From positions 186,001 to 250,000 of the forward strand of contig NZ_AVQK01000014.1 of the NCBI RefSeq assembly GCF_001401755.1: 64,000 nucleotides of DNA, given 5' to 3'. Below are positions 51,850 through 61,206 of the stretch, one piece after another (position 1 is the first letter of the stretch; every line of letters starts with the position of its first letter). The translations under genes and the position numbers were made by a program. This DNA comes from Aquimarina longa SW024. Lineage in GTDB: Bacteria > Bacteroidota > Bacteroidia > Flavobacteriales > Flavobacteriaceae. The notes under the pieces are model-generated. The model made no database searches and had not been told where the DNA came from. It saw nothing but the letters and a program-made list of their open reading frames with translations.

Positions 51850-54219
51850 TTATAAGATTCCTCCTCCAGATTTTTCGTTGTCATCTCTTCTTTTTCTAGA
51901 TACTTTTTTGTTTTTTCCATCTCCGAATCGATATGATAATCCTAAGAAAACAGTTTGTGTTTCTCCCTGAAATTTTCCACTCTGAGGATATGGGCTATCA
52001 CTAGAAAACCTAAATCGCATTGTATTAAAAATATCATTAAAGTTAATACTAGCAGTCCCTTTACCTTTCATAAAATTATATCTTGCACCAGTATTTACAA
52101 AATAAAATGGTTTTGTTTTGAATTGTACTCCTTCTTGTTCTCCTCGATAAAACCCAAATATCTGAAAAGTTAAATTTTTAGTTGCTTTTAAGTTATTATT
52201 GATTCTAAAACTGTAAAGAATAGCATCTACTTCTTTATTGATAGAATTAACAACTCCTTTCTGGGTTTGCCCATAAAGATCAAAACTGGCATTAAAACTC
52301 CACCAACTTGTCGCTTTGTAATTACTGGATATCTCCATACCGTAGGCAGAATTATCATCAAAATTTTGAAAAGTTAATATCTGCCCTTCTTCAACATTTG
52401 GATTTTCTATAAGAGCTTGATTAATTTCATCATTAATCAATCGATAAAATACACCTCCTGTAATAGATCCTTTTCCTAATTTTCGAGTATAATTTGCTTC
52501 AATAGAATTGGTGAATTGTGGAGCTAGCGATGGATTTCCCATAGATGTAATTCTAGGAGTACTCCACTCTCGTATAGGATTTACCTGATTTAATCCTGGT
52601 CGATCAATTCTACGACTGTAACTTAATTGATAACTGTTTTTTTCTCCAGGGGTATAGTTAAGATATCCTGATGGATATATTGTAAAAATATCATCTTCAA
52701 ATATTTTCTTTCCATTAAAAATAGCTTCTACTTCATAATTTTCTGCTCGTGCTCCTAATTGGTAGGACCATTTTTCAAAATTTTGACCATAAGTTGCATA
52801 AAAAGAATGTATATTTCTATCGTAATTGTATTTAGAATTTGGAAAAAGTGTTGATGTATATATATTATCAGTTCTTCTTACTCTAGCTTCATATCCTAAT
52901 TCTAATTTAGTTTTTTCTGATAATGGGTTTATATAATCTAAATTGATGGTCGTATTTTTTCTTTTATTATTAATAAGATCATTATAGTTGGTCAGTGAAC
53001 CATTACCTCCAAGAAAACTAAATTTATCATCATTATCACCATCAAAAATATTATAATCAACTTCTAACTCTATATTATGTCCTTCTTTTTTAAAATCATG
53101 CTTATAGTCAAAATTATAGGTAGAGCCTAAATTGTCATTATCGCTTATTAGATTTTGTGTTACATCATTTTGATCTTTATTAAAAAAAGTAATATCAGTA
53201 CTACCAGTAGTTAAACCGTCAAATAAGTTTTGATTCGTATATACAGAAACTGTATTATGATCATTGATAAAATAATCTAAACCTATTTTAAACAGATGGG
53301 ATTTATTATTATCTAAAAATTTAAAATCTGTTTGATAATTTTCATCTTCTCTCAGTACATACCCTTGATTTAATCTTTTATTAATATTGTTTCCATAATT
53401 ACCATAAAAATTAACTTTCCCTGTTTTGTAGTTTAAATCCACAGAACTATTAAAACGTGCATTTTTATCAAAATTAAGCCCTAGATTAACAGCTCCATTA
53501 AATCCGATATTACTGTTTTTATGTAATATGATATTAATAATACCACTCATCCCTTCTGGGTTATATTTTGCAGATGGATTAGTAATTAATTCTATTTTTT
53601 TGATAGAGGTTGAAGGGATTTGCTTCAATAATTGTGTTGCATCTATATTCGTTGGTTTACCATCAATAAGGATACGTACATTTTGATTCCCTCTTAGGGC
53701 AATATTACCATCTTGATCTACATTAACAGATGGAATATTATTCATAATTTCGGCAGCAGAGCCCCCTGTTGTTGTTAGATCTTTTCCTACATTAATAACT
53801 TTACGGTCAATTTTTTGTTCGATAGTAGTTCGTTCTGCAACTACAGTTACATCATCTAAAGCTTCGGCAGTTTCTTCTAATGGAATAGTTCCGACATTGA
53901 TATTTTTATTCTTTTTAGAAATTTTTATAGGTTGTGAGTACGTTTTGTATCCTATGAATTGTATTTTTAAAGTATAAGTTCCACTAGGAATATCGGAGAT
54001 TAAAAAAATTCCATCTTCTGTACTAATACCTCCACTAATCACTTTATTACTTCCATCATAGATAGCAACAGTGGCATAAGGTATAGGCTGGTTTAAATTT
54101 TTGTCAATAACTTTTCCTTGTATAGAGCCTACTATATTATTATTACTCGGTTGTGCAATCATAAATAGACAGCAAAAGAAAAAAAAGAGAAAAGTGATTT
54201 TTTGATTGATTGTTTTCAT
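51850..54219 (-). CDS. Outer-membrane receptor-like beta-barrel protein
   Basis: 789 aa from the ATG at 54219, which begins the signal peptide MKTINQKITFLFFFFCCLFM. Residues about 35-115 are a carboxypeptidase-regulatory-like domain (GSIQGKVIDKNLNQPIPYAT). Residues about 125-230 are a plug-like domain (NNIPSVNVDQDGNIALRGNQ, VRILIDGKPTN, YNPEGMSGIINIIL). The rest forms the barrel and ends in a basic tail (KNKKVSRKRRDDNEKSGGG). It is of the OMP_b-brl_3 type. A frame extension to 54270 is rejected because it precedes the signal peptide. Its closest relative in the window is the barrel at 42565-44886. Confidence 0.87.
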   Translation of the reverse strand: MKTINQKITFLFFFFCCLFMIAQPSNNNIVGSIQGKVIDKNLNQPIPYATVAIYDGSNKVISGGISTEDGIFLISDIPSGTYTLKIQFIGYKTYSQPIKISKKNKNINVGTIPLEETAEALDDVTVVAERTTIEQKIDRKVINVGKDLTTTGGSAAEIMNNIPSVNVDQDGNIALRGNQNVRILIDGKPTNIDATQLLKQIPSTSIKKIELITNPSAKYNPEGMSGIINIILHKNSNIGFNGAVNLGLNFDKNARFNSSVDLNYKTGKVNFYGNYGNNINKRLNQGYVLREDENYQTDFKFLDNNKSHLFKIGLDYFINDHNTVSVYTNQNLFDGLTTGSTDITFFNKDQNDVTQNLISDNDNLGSTYNFDYKHDFKKEGHNIELEVDYNIFDGDNDDKFSFLGGNGSLTNYNDLINNKRKNTTINLDYINPLSEKTKLELGYEARVRRTDNIYTSTLFPNSKYNYDRNIHSFYATYGQNFEKWSYQLGARAENYEVEAIFNGKKIFEDDIFTIYPSGYLNYTPGEKNSYQLSYSRRIDRPGLNQVNPIREWSTPRITSMGNPSLAPQFTNSIEANYTRKLGKGSITGGVFYRLINDEINQALIENPNVEEGQILTFQNFDDNSAYGMEISSNYKATSWWSFNASFDLYGQTQKGVVNSINKEVDAILYSFRINNNLKATKNLTFQIFGFYRGEQEGVQFKTKPFYFVNTGARYNFMKGKGTASINFNDIFNTMRFRFSSDSPYPQSGKFQGETQTVFLGLSYRFGDGKNKKVSRKRRDDNEKSGGGIL

Positions 54220-54270
54220 CTGAACAGTTATTTGATTGATGTTTGTTATGCATTGTACTTTGTATAACAT

Positions 54271-54645
54271 AATACAAATACATAGTTTTTTGATAAATTT
54301 TGCATGTTGATTAACAGTATTGTATAATGGTAAGACGGGAGAGCTTAAACTCTGTTACACCTTTTTTTTAACTTTAACATAATATTAAATAATTAAAAAC
54401 CGCCCCCTTTAAACAGAGAGGCGGTTTTTTTGTCTAATAATCGAGTTATTAACACTAACTATCAATTACGAATGAAATTCGATTATTATACTATTCAACT
54501 ACTTTATTATGAAAAAATTACTCTTTGTATATAAGACGTTATGCTGTAATAGGTATTACAATTTTCTTCTATTTTTAACATTTTTCGTTTTATTTTTAAC
54601 ATTTATGTTTTACTTTAATTATTTTTATTATTGATTAGGAACTAA
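54271..54645. other. Divergent spacer with an orphan terminator
   Basis: 375 AT-rich bases between the barrel receptor and the frameshifted acetyltransferase. The strong hairpin at 54395-54431 is its only clear element. No reading frame of note. Confidence 0.5.
54395..54431. terminator. Orphan bidirectional terminator
   Basis: AAAAACCGCC (54395-54404) pairs with GGCGGTTTTT (54420-54429) across a 15-base loop, followed by more T. It stands between two divergent genes, where no coding transcript is expected to end. A small RNA from 54290-54395 is possible. Confidence 0.7.
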
Positions 54646-55175
54646 ATGAAATATTTACTAATAGGAGAGGAAACAGAAAAATTAAAATTTAGATTGCTCA
54701 AAGATGAAGATTTTGAATCTTGGATAAATTTATTTAGTGTAAATAATATCGCTGAATTTTTAGACCTAGACCCAATTTATCTGATAAAGAATTATGTAAA
54801 ATATGGTTTGATAAGGTGTTTTATAGATACGAAAATAATCTGGGCGGAATAAATGTATTAATTGATAAAAAAACAAATAAACTTGTAGGTCAGTGTGGTC
54901 TTTTGGTTCAGACTGTTAAAAATTATAAGAGGTTAGAAATAGGGTACTCTATACTTCTAGAATTTTGGAACCAAGGATTTGCATCAGAATCGGCAATTAG
55001 ATGTAAGAATTTTGCATTTGAAAATAATTTTGAAAACTCATTAATTTCAATGGTTCATATAGATAACATAGGTTCTGAAAAAGGTGCGCTAAAAAACGGA
55101 ATGATTTTCGAAAATAAAATAGAATCTTTTAATATTTTTTCTATTGATAAGACACATTGGATGAATACTAAATAA
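54646..55175 (+). pseudogene. GNAT acetyltransferase disrupted by a -1 frameshift
   Basis: Two overlapping frames make one GNAT protein. The first frame gives LKFRLLKDEDFESWINLFSV and then AEFLDLDP. From there the downstream frame continues NLSDKELCKIWFDKVFYRYE, then NNLGGINVLIDKKTNKLVGQ, CGLLVQ and EIGYSILLEFWNQGFASESA, the acetyl-CoA-binding and core GNAT regions. The switch falls at the CCC run 54771-54773: one more base there gives LDPNLS in frame. Restored, the protein would be 176 aa, a normal length for this family (RimJ/RimL-like). Either a recent mutation or a sequencing error. Confidence 0.85.
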
Positions 55176-55259
55176 TTTATATGGAGATACTTCTTACGAT
55201 CACTATAAATAACCTAAATCGATTAACAAAAATTATATTATAATTATTAAAAAACACTC

Positions 55260-55622
55260 ATGAGCATCAAAACATTAGTACTGGGAGCTTCTTTAAAAAC
55301 AGATAGGTATTCGAATATCGCTATTCGTAGATTGATAAGCTATAATCATCAGGTCGTAGCTATTGGTTTAAAAAAAGGAGAAGTTACAGGTGTAACTATA
55401 CAAACTAGTATAGGAAGTGTAAAAAATATTGATACAGTTACTTTATATCTAAACCCTTTTAGACAACAAGAATATTATGATCAGATATTACAGTTAAAAC
55501 CTAGAAGAGTAATTTTTAATCCAGGTACAGAAAACCCTGAATTCTATGAGAAATTAAAACAAGCAGGGATAGCGGTAGAAATAGCGTGTACCTTGGTATT
55601 ACTTTCTACGAATCAGTATTAA
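55260..55622 (+). CDS. CoA-binding domain protein
   Basis: 120 aa Rossmann-like protein. [20 protein letters not shown] carries the nucleotide-binding loop (G-A-S), [20 protein letters not shown] the second strand, and [20 protein letters not shown] with IEACTLVLL-like ending ([12 protein letters not shown]) the C-terminal part, as in YccU-type CoA-binding proteins. Its role is unknown, perhaps CoA sensing. The last 24 bp overlap the end of the convergent symporter gene. Confidence 0.88.
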   Translation: MSIKTLVLGASLKTDRYSNIAIRRLISYNHQVVAIGLKKGEVTGVTIQTSIGSVKNIDTVTLYLNPFRQQEYYDQILQLKPRRVIFNPGTENPEFYEKLKQAGIAVEIACTLVLLSTNQY

Positions 55623-57032
55623 TCCTAAAAAAGTTAAAATTCCATTAAGAATTAGAATAAAAAAACCAAACTTAAAGCCGAACCAGATCTCACTATTAAT
55701 GCTAATGATATATGATAAAATAGGAGATAAGATTCCAATAATTGGAACTAAATGATCTTTGACTTTAAATTTAGTAAACAGCCCAAAAGCATATAACCCT
55801 AATAAAGGACCATAGGTATATCCAGCAAATACAAAAAGCTTAGCAATTACACTTTCATCTTTTATAATATACTTAAACGCAATTATTACTGTTACTAAGA
55901 TAAAAGAGAATAGGATATGAATTTTTTTTCTGATTTTAACCTGATCAGCTACATCATAATTCTTCTCAATACCCAGAATATCTATACTAAACGATGTCGT
56001 TAATGAAGTTAATGCACTATCAGCACTACTATAAGCTGCTGCTATAAGACCAAGAACAAAAAAGATTGCAATTCCTACACCATTCTGAGTAGCAATTGTA
56101 GAGAAAAGTTGATCTTTATGAGCATCAATACCATACTGTGATGCATATTGTGTTAGTAATAATCCAAGTCCTAAAAATATAAAATTTACCACAGTTAGTA
56201 CAATGGTAAACCAAAACATGTTTTTTTGTGCATCTTTAAGGCTTCTACAGGTAAGATTTTTTTGCATCATATCCTGATCTAATCCTGTCATAACAATAGC
56301 GATAAAAGCTCCTGATAAAAATTGTTTCCAAAAATAATTTGCACTTTTAAAATCATCAAAGAAAAATGTTTTAGAAAGATCACTATCTATAATATATGTA
56401 AGCAAATTTGACCCCTGAATTCCTAAATCATCAGAAATATAATATATCGCTACTCCCAGCGCAATTAGCATAAATAAGGTCTGTAATGTATCTGTCCAAA
56501 CAATGGTTTTGATTCCAGATTTAAAGGTGTATAGCCAGATTAGTAAAATAGTTATGATAACAGTAACCCAAAAAGGGATATGTAATGCATCAAATAATAT
56601 AGATTGTAAAACATTGGCAACTAAAAATAGCCTAAAACTTGCTCCAACTACTCGTGATAGTATAAAAAAAGAGGCTCCAGTTTTATAAGAATACGTACCA
56701 AAACGCTCTTCTAGATATGTATAAATAGAAGTAAGATTAAGCCTATAATAGAGAGGTAGTAATACTAAACCTATAACAATATATCCTAATATATATCCTA
56801 ATACTACCTGCATATAGCTAAATTGTGAAGCTTCTACCCAGCCTGGAACTGAAATAAAAGTAACACCACTTAATGAGGCTCCAATCATCCCAAAAGCAAC
56901 AATATACCATGGTGATTGTCGATTAGCTTTAAAAAAAGCATCATTTCCTGAATTTTTTCCTGTGAAATACGAAATAAGAAGAAGAACCCCAAAATAAGCT
57001 TTAATAAGAAGTAAGATGTATAAAGGTTTCAT
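55599..57032 (-). CDS. Sodium:solute symporter (SSS) family transporter
   Basis: 477 aa with about 13 membrane helices, the LeuT-like SSS fold. Recognisable parts are [20 protein letters not shown] in helix 1, SKVVGASF-like [19 protein letters not shown], and [20 protein letters not shown], the conserved sodium-site helix. Substrate unknown (related transporters carry sialic acid, amino acids, sugars or iodide). The gene has its own promoter region in the 289-bp spacer before the FeeM-like gene. Confidence 0.92.
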   Translation of the reverse strand: MKPLYILLLIKAYFGVLLLISYFTGKNSGNDAFFKANRQSPWYIVAFGMIGASLSGVTFISVPGWVEASQFSYMQVVLGYILGYIVIGLVLLPLYYRLNLTSIYTYLEERFGTYSYKTGASFFILSRVVGASFRLFLVANVLQSILFDALHIPFWVTVIITILLIWLYTFKSGIKTIVWTDTLQTLFMLIALGVAIYYISDDLGIQGSNLLTYIIDSDLSKTFFFDDFKSANYFWKQFLSGAFIAIVMTGLDQDMMQKNLTCRSLKDAQKNMFWFTIVLTVVNFIFLGLGLLLTQYASQYGIDAHKDQLFSTIATQNGVGIAIFFVLGLIAAAYSSADSALTSLTTSFSIDILGIEKNYDVADQVKIRKKIHILFSFILVTVIIAFKYIIKDESVIAKLFVFAGYTYGPLLGLYAFGLFTKFKVKDHLVPIIGILSPILSYIISINSEIWFGFKFGFFILILNGILTFLGLILIRRK

Positions 57033-57321
57033 AAAATTTGATTAAAAATAAATCCAAAATACAAATTAAAACCTTCTATTCAATTAAGTATATGTGTATT
57101 TGTTTATAAACCTGTTTTAACGTTCTGTATTTTGTGTCTCCTTCAATTTTAGCACTTATAAAATTAGCACTAAGCACTTATCAATAGAAATGCGACAAAT
57201 ATAAAATACCTCTTTTTTAAACAGTACAGTAGTATATTTTTATCAAGGCATAGGAGTTTAGGTTTTATATAAATTTTTATCAGAACTTAATATTGTATTA
57301 GTATTATAATGAATGTAATTA

Positions 57322-58011
57322 ATGGGAATAATAAACCAACCTAAAGATGATTGTTTGATAGAGAATTTTGATACGATAAATTTATATCAAGTAGGGAAAA
57401 CAAATCTTTCTGAATTTTCTGAATTTGTTTTTGAAATGTACTCATATCACTATTTAAAAAAATATGATTGGCTACCGAATACTAAAGAGTTAGAGGAAAT
57501 GAAGCAAAGTGATTATAACCATTTTGATGACTCTGTATATTTTGGGTTTAGAAGCTCAAAACAAAAATTTTTAGGAACTATAAAAGCAACAAAAAGGTCT
57601 AATAAAAAGACTTTTCCTATAGAATACGAGTTTAATATTGATATCGAAAGAATAATTAGCCAAAAGAACCTAAAAGTAGATGAAGTATGGCATTTAGGGA
57701 GATTAGCAATAGATTCTATAGTATTACGGGCTCAGAATTCAACTCTTACTTCGATGCAGATGGTGCGTCTCTTATTAATACACTCTCTACGAGTAATTAA
57801 CCATAAACCTAATAGTTTAATGATCGCAGAATCAGATGTCTTGATTCATCAAATATTTCAGGATTTAGGGATTCATATGGAGATTGTAGGAAAAGTTAAA
57901 GAGTGTTTAGGTAGTCCAACATATCCTGTAATTTTTACGGGAGAGAATATTGATAAATGGCTCAAAAATAATCCTATAGAACAAAGTGTGTTAAAAAATG
58001 TTTTGATGTAA
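57322..58011 (+). CDS. FeeM/autoinducer-synthase-like GNAT-fold acyltransferase
   Basis: 229 aa, no signal peptide. After a variable start (MGIINQPKDDCLIENF) the chain has FVFEMYSYHYLKKYDWLPNT, SVYFGFRSSKQKFLGTIKAT, EVWHLGRLAIDSIVLRA and NSLMIAESDVLIHQIFQDLG. The order 'strand - GTI - E.xxLGRLAI - pooled His/Asp region' is like FeeM N-acyl-amino-acid synthases and LuxI-type enzymes, which use acyl-ACP or acyl-CoA. Similarity is by fold pattern rather than catalytic residues, so the substrate is unknown. A ThiF-like gene starts 57 bp later on the same strand and forms a pair with it. Confidence 0.65.
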   Translation: MGIINQPKDDCLIENFDTINLYQVGKTNLSEFSEFVFEMYSYHYLKKYDWLPNTKELEEMKQSDYNHFDDSVYFGFRSSKQKFLGTIKATKRSNKKTFPIEYEFNIDIERIISQKNLKVDEVWHLGRLAIDSIVLRAQNSTLTSMQMVRLLLIHSLRVINHKPNSLMIAESDVLIHQIFQDLGIHMEIVGKVKECLGSPTYPVIFTGENIDKWLKNNPIEQSVLKNVLM

Positions 58012-58068
58012 TTAAGAAAAGTACTTTAACTGTTTTTAGCAAAAAAAATAATAAAATAAAGTGTACTA

Positions 58069-58875
58069 ATGTTAGAAAAATTAATGCCTGAAGAAAAGAA
58101 GAAAAGTATTCCTGAAATGCACGATAGTGAGCGATATCATAAAAATGTACTATATATTACACCAGAGCAACAAGATAAAATTAAGGATGTAAAGATTCTT
58201 TTTGGAGGGGTTGGCCTTGGAAGTGTTTTGGCGGAGAATTTATTAAGGTTAGGATTTGAGAATTTTGTGTTTATAGATGGAGATGAGGTGGAGCTATCAA
58301 ATTTAAATCGCCAGAATTACCAAGAAAAAGACATTAATGTATCTAAAGTAGAGGCAATAACACAACGACTTTTGGCTATTAATCCTAATGCAAAAATAGA
58401 ATATCATCATTTATTTTTAGAACCAGATACTATTCCGGAATATTTACAAGGATGTGATATTGCGGTTAATGCTATTGATTTTGATACAGCAGATACACCC
58501 TTTGCTTTTGACCAAGAGTGTAAAGAAAAAGGAATACCGGTAATCCATCCATTAAATTTTGGTTGGGCAGGAGCAGTATATGTCGTTACACCAGATAGTG
58601 AACAAATATATGATGTTGCTCGTAATGAAGGTAGTTTTGAGTTAGTTTTGATTCAGAATATGCTTGATTATTTTAAGTATGAGAAAAGTATGGATCTAAC
58701 ATGGTTTTATGATTTTTATGAATCATATAAAGTAAACGCTACAAAAATCACACCACCACAATTAGTAGTAGGTTCTTTTCTAGCAGCTGCATTAGTGACT
58801 AATGTAGTATTTAGTTTAGTTAACGGTCTAGAAGTAAAAACGTTCCCAGAACCCTATTTTTTATCTACTAGATGA
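58069..58875 (+). CDS. ThiF/MoeB/HesA (E1-like) adenylyltransferase
   Basis: 268 aa. ILFGGVGLGSVLAENLLRLG is the nucleotide-binding glycine loop. FVFIDGDEVELSNLNRQNY contains the ATP-magnesium Asp and the Arg of the E1 family, and DIAVNAIDFDT is the second Asp site. There is no CxxC zinc pair and no obvious catalytic Cys, so it probably only adenylates a carboxyl terminus or small acid. The first 30 residues (LMPEEKKKSIPEMHDSERYH) are an E1 crossover-like lead. A partner ubiquitin-like or sulfur-carrier protein is not nearby. With the FeeM-like acyltransferase it may form a small amide or acyl-adenylate pathway (inference). Confidence 0.83.
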   Translation: MLEKLMPEEKKKSIPEMHDSERYHKNVLYITPEQQDKIKDVKILFGGVGLGSVLAENLLRLGFENFVFIDGDEVELSNLNRQNYQEKDINVSKVEAITQRLLAINPNAKIEYHHLFLEPDTIPEYLQGCDIAVNAIDFDTADTPFAFDQECKEKGIPVIHPLNFGWAGAVYVVTPDSEQIYDVARNEGSFELVLIQNMLDYFKYEKSMDLTWFYDFYESYKVNATKITPPQLVVGSFLAAALVTNVVFSLVNGLEVKTFPEPYFLSTR

Positions 58876-58924
58876 TTATTAGTGGGTAGTATTTATAATC
58901 AATGATAGAGTGTGATTATAAATG

Positions 58925-59611
58925 TTATCTATTTCGTACATCACTTTCGATCATACCATCACGTAGACGAATAACTCTATGTGCATGTTCTGCGACTTCT
59001 TCTTCATGAGTAACTAGGATTACAGTATTACCAGCAGCATGAATTTCGTCAAAAAGCTGCATGATTTCTAATGAAGTTTTAGAATCTAAATTTCCTGTAG
59101 GTTCATCTGCTAATATGATTGAAGGTTTGTTTACTAATGCACGCCCTACGGCTACACGCTGTCGCTGTCCCCCAGATAATTGATTTGGTTTATGATCCAT
59201 TCTGTCAGAGAGTCCAACATCTGTAAGCACTTCTTCGGCTCTAGTAGTTCTATCTTTTTTAGAAATACCTGCATATACCATTGGTAATGCAACGTTATCT
59301 AATGCAGTAGTTCTGGGTAATAAATTGAAAGTTTGAAAAACAAAACCAATTTCGCGATTACGTATATCTGCCAGTTCATTATCTGTCATCTTGCTAACAT
59401 CGTTCCCGTTTAGAGTGTATGTTCCTCCTGTAGGAGTATCAAGACAGCCTAGAAGATTCATCAGCGTAGATTTTCCTGACCCCGAAGGTCCCATTATTGC
59501 TAGATATTCTCCACGAATAATATCAAGATCAATCCCTTTAAGTACATAAACCGTTTCCTGACCTAGTTGAAAATTTCTGATAATCCCTCTAATCTCTATC
59601 ACATTTTCCAT
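58925..59611 (-). CDS. ABC transporter ATPase, LolD/MacB type
   Basis: 228 aa. Walker A is GPSGSGKST, the Q-loop lies in [17 protein letters not shown], the signature is [17 protein letters not shown], Walker B is [14 protein letters not shown], and the H-loop His is in [15 protein letters not shown]. It drives lipoprotein release or macrolide/peptide export. A membrane partner is not in the window, so the subtype rests on sequence alone. It converges on the ThiF gene with 49 bp between stops. Confidence 0.93.
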   Translation of the reverse strand: MENVIEIRGIIRNFQLGQETVYVLKGIDLDIIRGEYLAIMGPSGSGKSTLMNLLGCLDTPTGGTYTLNGNDVSKMTDNELADIRNREIGFVFQTFNLLPRTTALDNVALPMVYAGISKKDRTTRAEEVLTDVGLSDRMDHKPNQLSGGQRQRVAVGRALVNKPSIILADEPTGNLDSKTSLEIMQLFDEIHAAGNTVILVTHEEEVAEHAHRVIRLRDGMIESDVRNR

Positions 59612-59830
59612 ATGGTACTATATTCTTTACAGATTGTTAAGATACATTGTTTAGACTATATGACGCAGTAGGCAAAAAGTTGTTACACTCTAATGAAAAA
59701 ATGTTTTTTTAGAACCTTTGGTATCATAAACTATAGTAGGATTTACTGTAAACACATAATCATTTAAATGTTTATAGATACTCCCAATAATACTATGATT
59801 TTTGTCATTTTTTAGAGCCCCTGTTACGTT

Positions 59831-59838
59831 TAATTTTG
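59831..59838 (+). promoter_or_regulatory. Candidate -7 element for the PAS protein
   Basis: TAATTTTG lies 29 bp before the ATG at 59868. A TTTG at 59801-59804 is present but the spacer is 26 bases, longer than the usual 19. Confidence 0.42.
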
Positions 59839-59867
59839 CACTAAATTACTAACTAACAATACGTAAA

Positions 59868-60464
59868 ATGAAAATACTAAAACGTCCCGCTCCTATTAAT
59901 GTAGAGATTCCTTTAGACCCAAAGAAAACAATTATGAGTAAAACAGATCCTAAAGGGATTATAGAGTATGCGAATGATTATTTTATGGAGATATCTGGTT
60001 ATGAAGAGCATGAGCTGATCGGTCAACCTCATAATGTAATTAGGCATCCGGATATGCCTAAAGTAGTTTTTAAATGGTTATGGGAAAGATTAGGGGAAAA
60101 AAAGAACATGCATGCTGTTGTAAAAAATTTAGCAAAAGACGGAAGGTTCTATTGGGTAATCACTGATTTTGAAGTTAAGTTAGATGATACAGGTGAGGCA
60201 TCGTCTTATTTTGCAAGAAGAAAAGCTCCTCCAAAAAAGACGATAGATTTAGTAAGCGAATTATACAGAAAGATTTTATCGATTGAAGAAGCAAGAGGGG
60301 TAGAAGTTGCAGAAAAGTACTTAATAGGTTTCTTAGAAGAAAAAGGAATGACTTATGATGAGTATATAGAGAGTATCTGTTTTACTGAAGAAAAGAAGCC
60401 TTTAGATATGAAAGATTTACAATACCACAAGCGTAAAGGTTTGTTTGTGAGAATGTTTAAATAA
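59868..60464 (+). CDS. Single PAS-domain protein, Aer-like
   Basis: 198 aa. Residues about 20-120 are a PAS domain of the Aer type: IEYANDYFMEISGYEEHELI, GQPHNVIRHPDMPKVVFKWL, DGRFYWVITDFEV, ASSYFARRKAPP. In Aer this fold binds FAD and senses redox state. No output domain follows; the rest is helical (LYRKILSIEEARGVEVAEKY, MTYDEYIESICF). There is no membrane segment. A soluble sensor or adapter is likely. It is followed by a terminator. Confidence 0.85.
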   Translation: MKILKRPAPINVEIPLDPKKTIMSKTDPKGIIEYANDYFMEISGYEEHELIGQPHNVIRHPDMPKVVFKWLWERLGEKKNMHAVVKNLAKDGRFYWVITDFEVKLDDTGEASSYFARRKAPPKKTIDLVSELYRKILSIEEARGVEVAEKYLIGFLEEKGMTYDEYIESICFTEEKKPLDMKDLQYHKRKGLFVRMFK

Positions 60465-60521
60465 AATAATTTAGAACGAGTATATATGATATAAAGACTA
60501 CGTACTATTATTTATTGCGCG

Positions 60522-60560
60522 AAGCTTAGAGGTTATTTATAAAGATCTCTAGGCTTTTTT
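60522..60560 (+). terminator. Terminator after PAS gene
   Basis: AAGCTTAGAG (60522-60531) pairs with CTCTAGGCTT (60547-60556), with one wobble, then TTTT. Confidence 0.78.
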
Positions 60561-60581
60561 GTAAAGGACTAAATTAATCTG

Positions 60582-61157
60582 CTACGATACTCTAATTATA
60601 AAATCTTCTTTCACTTGTTCTTGTCGAATAAAAACAAATCCTAAATAAAAAATATCAATTGTTACTGTAACTTTAGAATGTTCTTTTACTTTTTTCCAGG
60701 AAAAAGCATTCTCTTGTTTTTGATGAGTAGCATTAAAAATAAGAACACTATTATTATGCATACTAGATAATAAAGTTTCTAAAGTTTTGGTATTATGAAT
60801 ATCAGTTATATCTACATAAATCAGATCATATGTGTTTTTTTCTGATATGCTTGTCTCAATAGCAAGGTTGTTTAGAGTTACAATTTTAGAAATCACCTCA
60901 GCGGGTTTTGCTAGAATAAGTGTCGATTTAATATCTAAATATTGAAGTAAGCGATTTAGTAATTTTGCGGTTTGATAATTAATTTCTGGTTTTTTTGTAG
61001 ACTCCTTAATAATTGATCGTATCGATACATCTGTTTTTCTTTTTTTTGTATTATAAAAACATTTGGTAACTAGATTGTATACAAAAGGCGAGTGTACCCC
61101 ATGTTGATTGGTCGACTTAAAAAGAAACTTGAAATATGCCTTTATCCTGAAGTACAT
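60582..61157 (-). CDS. Degenerate methyltransferase-like protein
   Basis: 191 aa. The start MYFRIKAYFKFLFKSTNQHGVHSPFVYNLVTKCFYN, given here in its parts KFLFKSTNQHGVHSPFVYNL and VTKCFYN, is the N-terminus of a flavobacterial class I methyltransferase family of about 235-250 aa. The acidic glycine-rich SAM loop that normally follows (D-x-G-x-G) is missing, and ILAKPAEVISKIVTLN stands where the first strand-loop would be. The next Rossmann parts are weak (YDLIYVDITDIHNTKTLETL, NSVLIFNATHQKQ). It is likely a shortened, inactive paralog. It stands alone. Confidence 0.75.
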   Translation of the reverse strand: MYFRIKAYFKFLFKSTNQHGVHSPFVYNLVTKCFYNTKKRKTDVSIRSIIKESTKKPEINYQTAKLLNRLLQYLDIKSTLILAKPAEVISKIVTLNNLAIETSISEKNTYDLIYVDITDIHNTKTLETLLSSMHNNSVLIFNATHQKQENAFSWKKVKEHSKVTVTIDIFYLGFVFIRQEQVKEDFIIRVS

Positions 61158-61206
61158 TTTTTAACCTAAATCAAATTAAGAGGTGTCATCTGAGGAATTC
61201 AATAAA

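Noticed and set aside
54220..54270. 17-codon extension of the barrel receptor
   Set aside because: It would put residues in front of the signal peptide MKTINQKITF.
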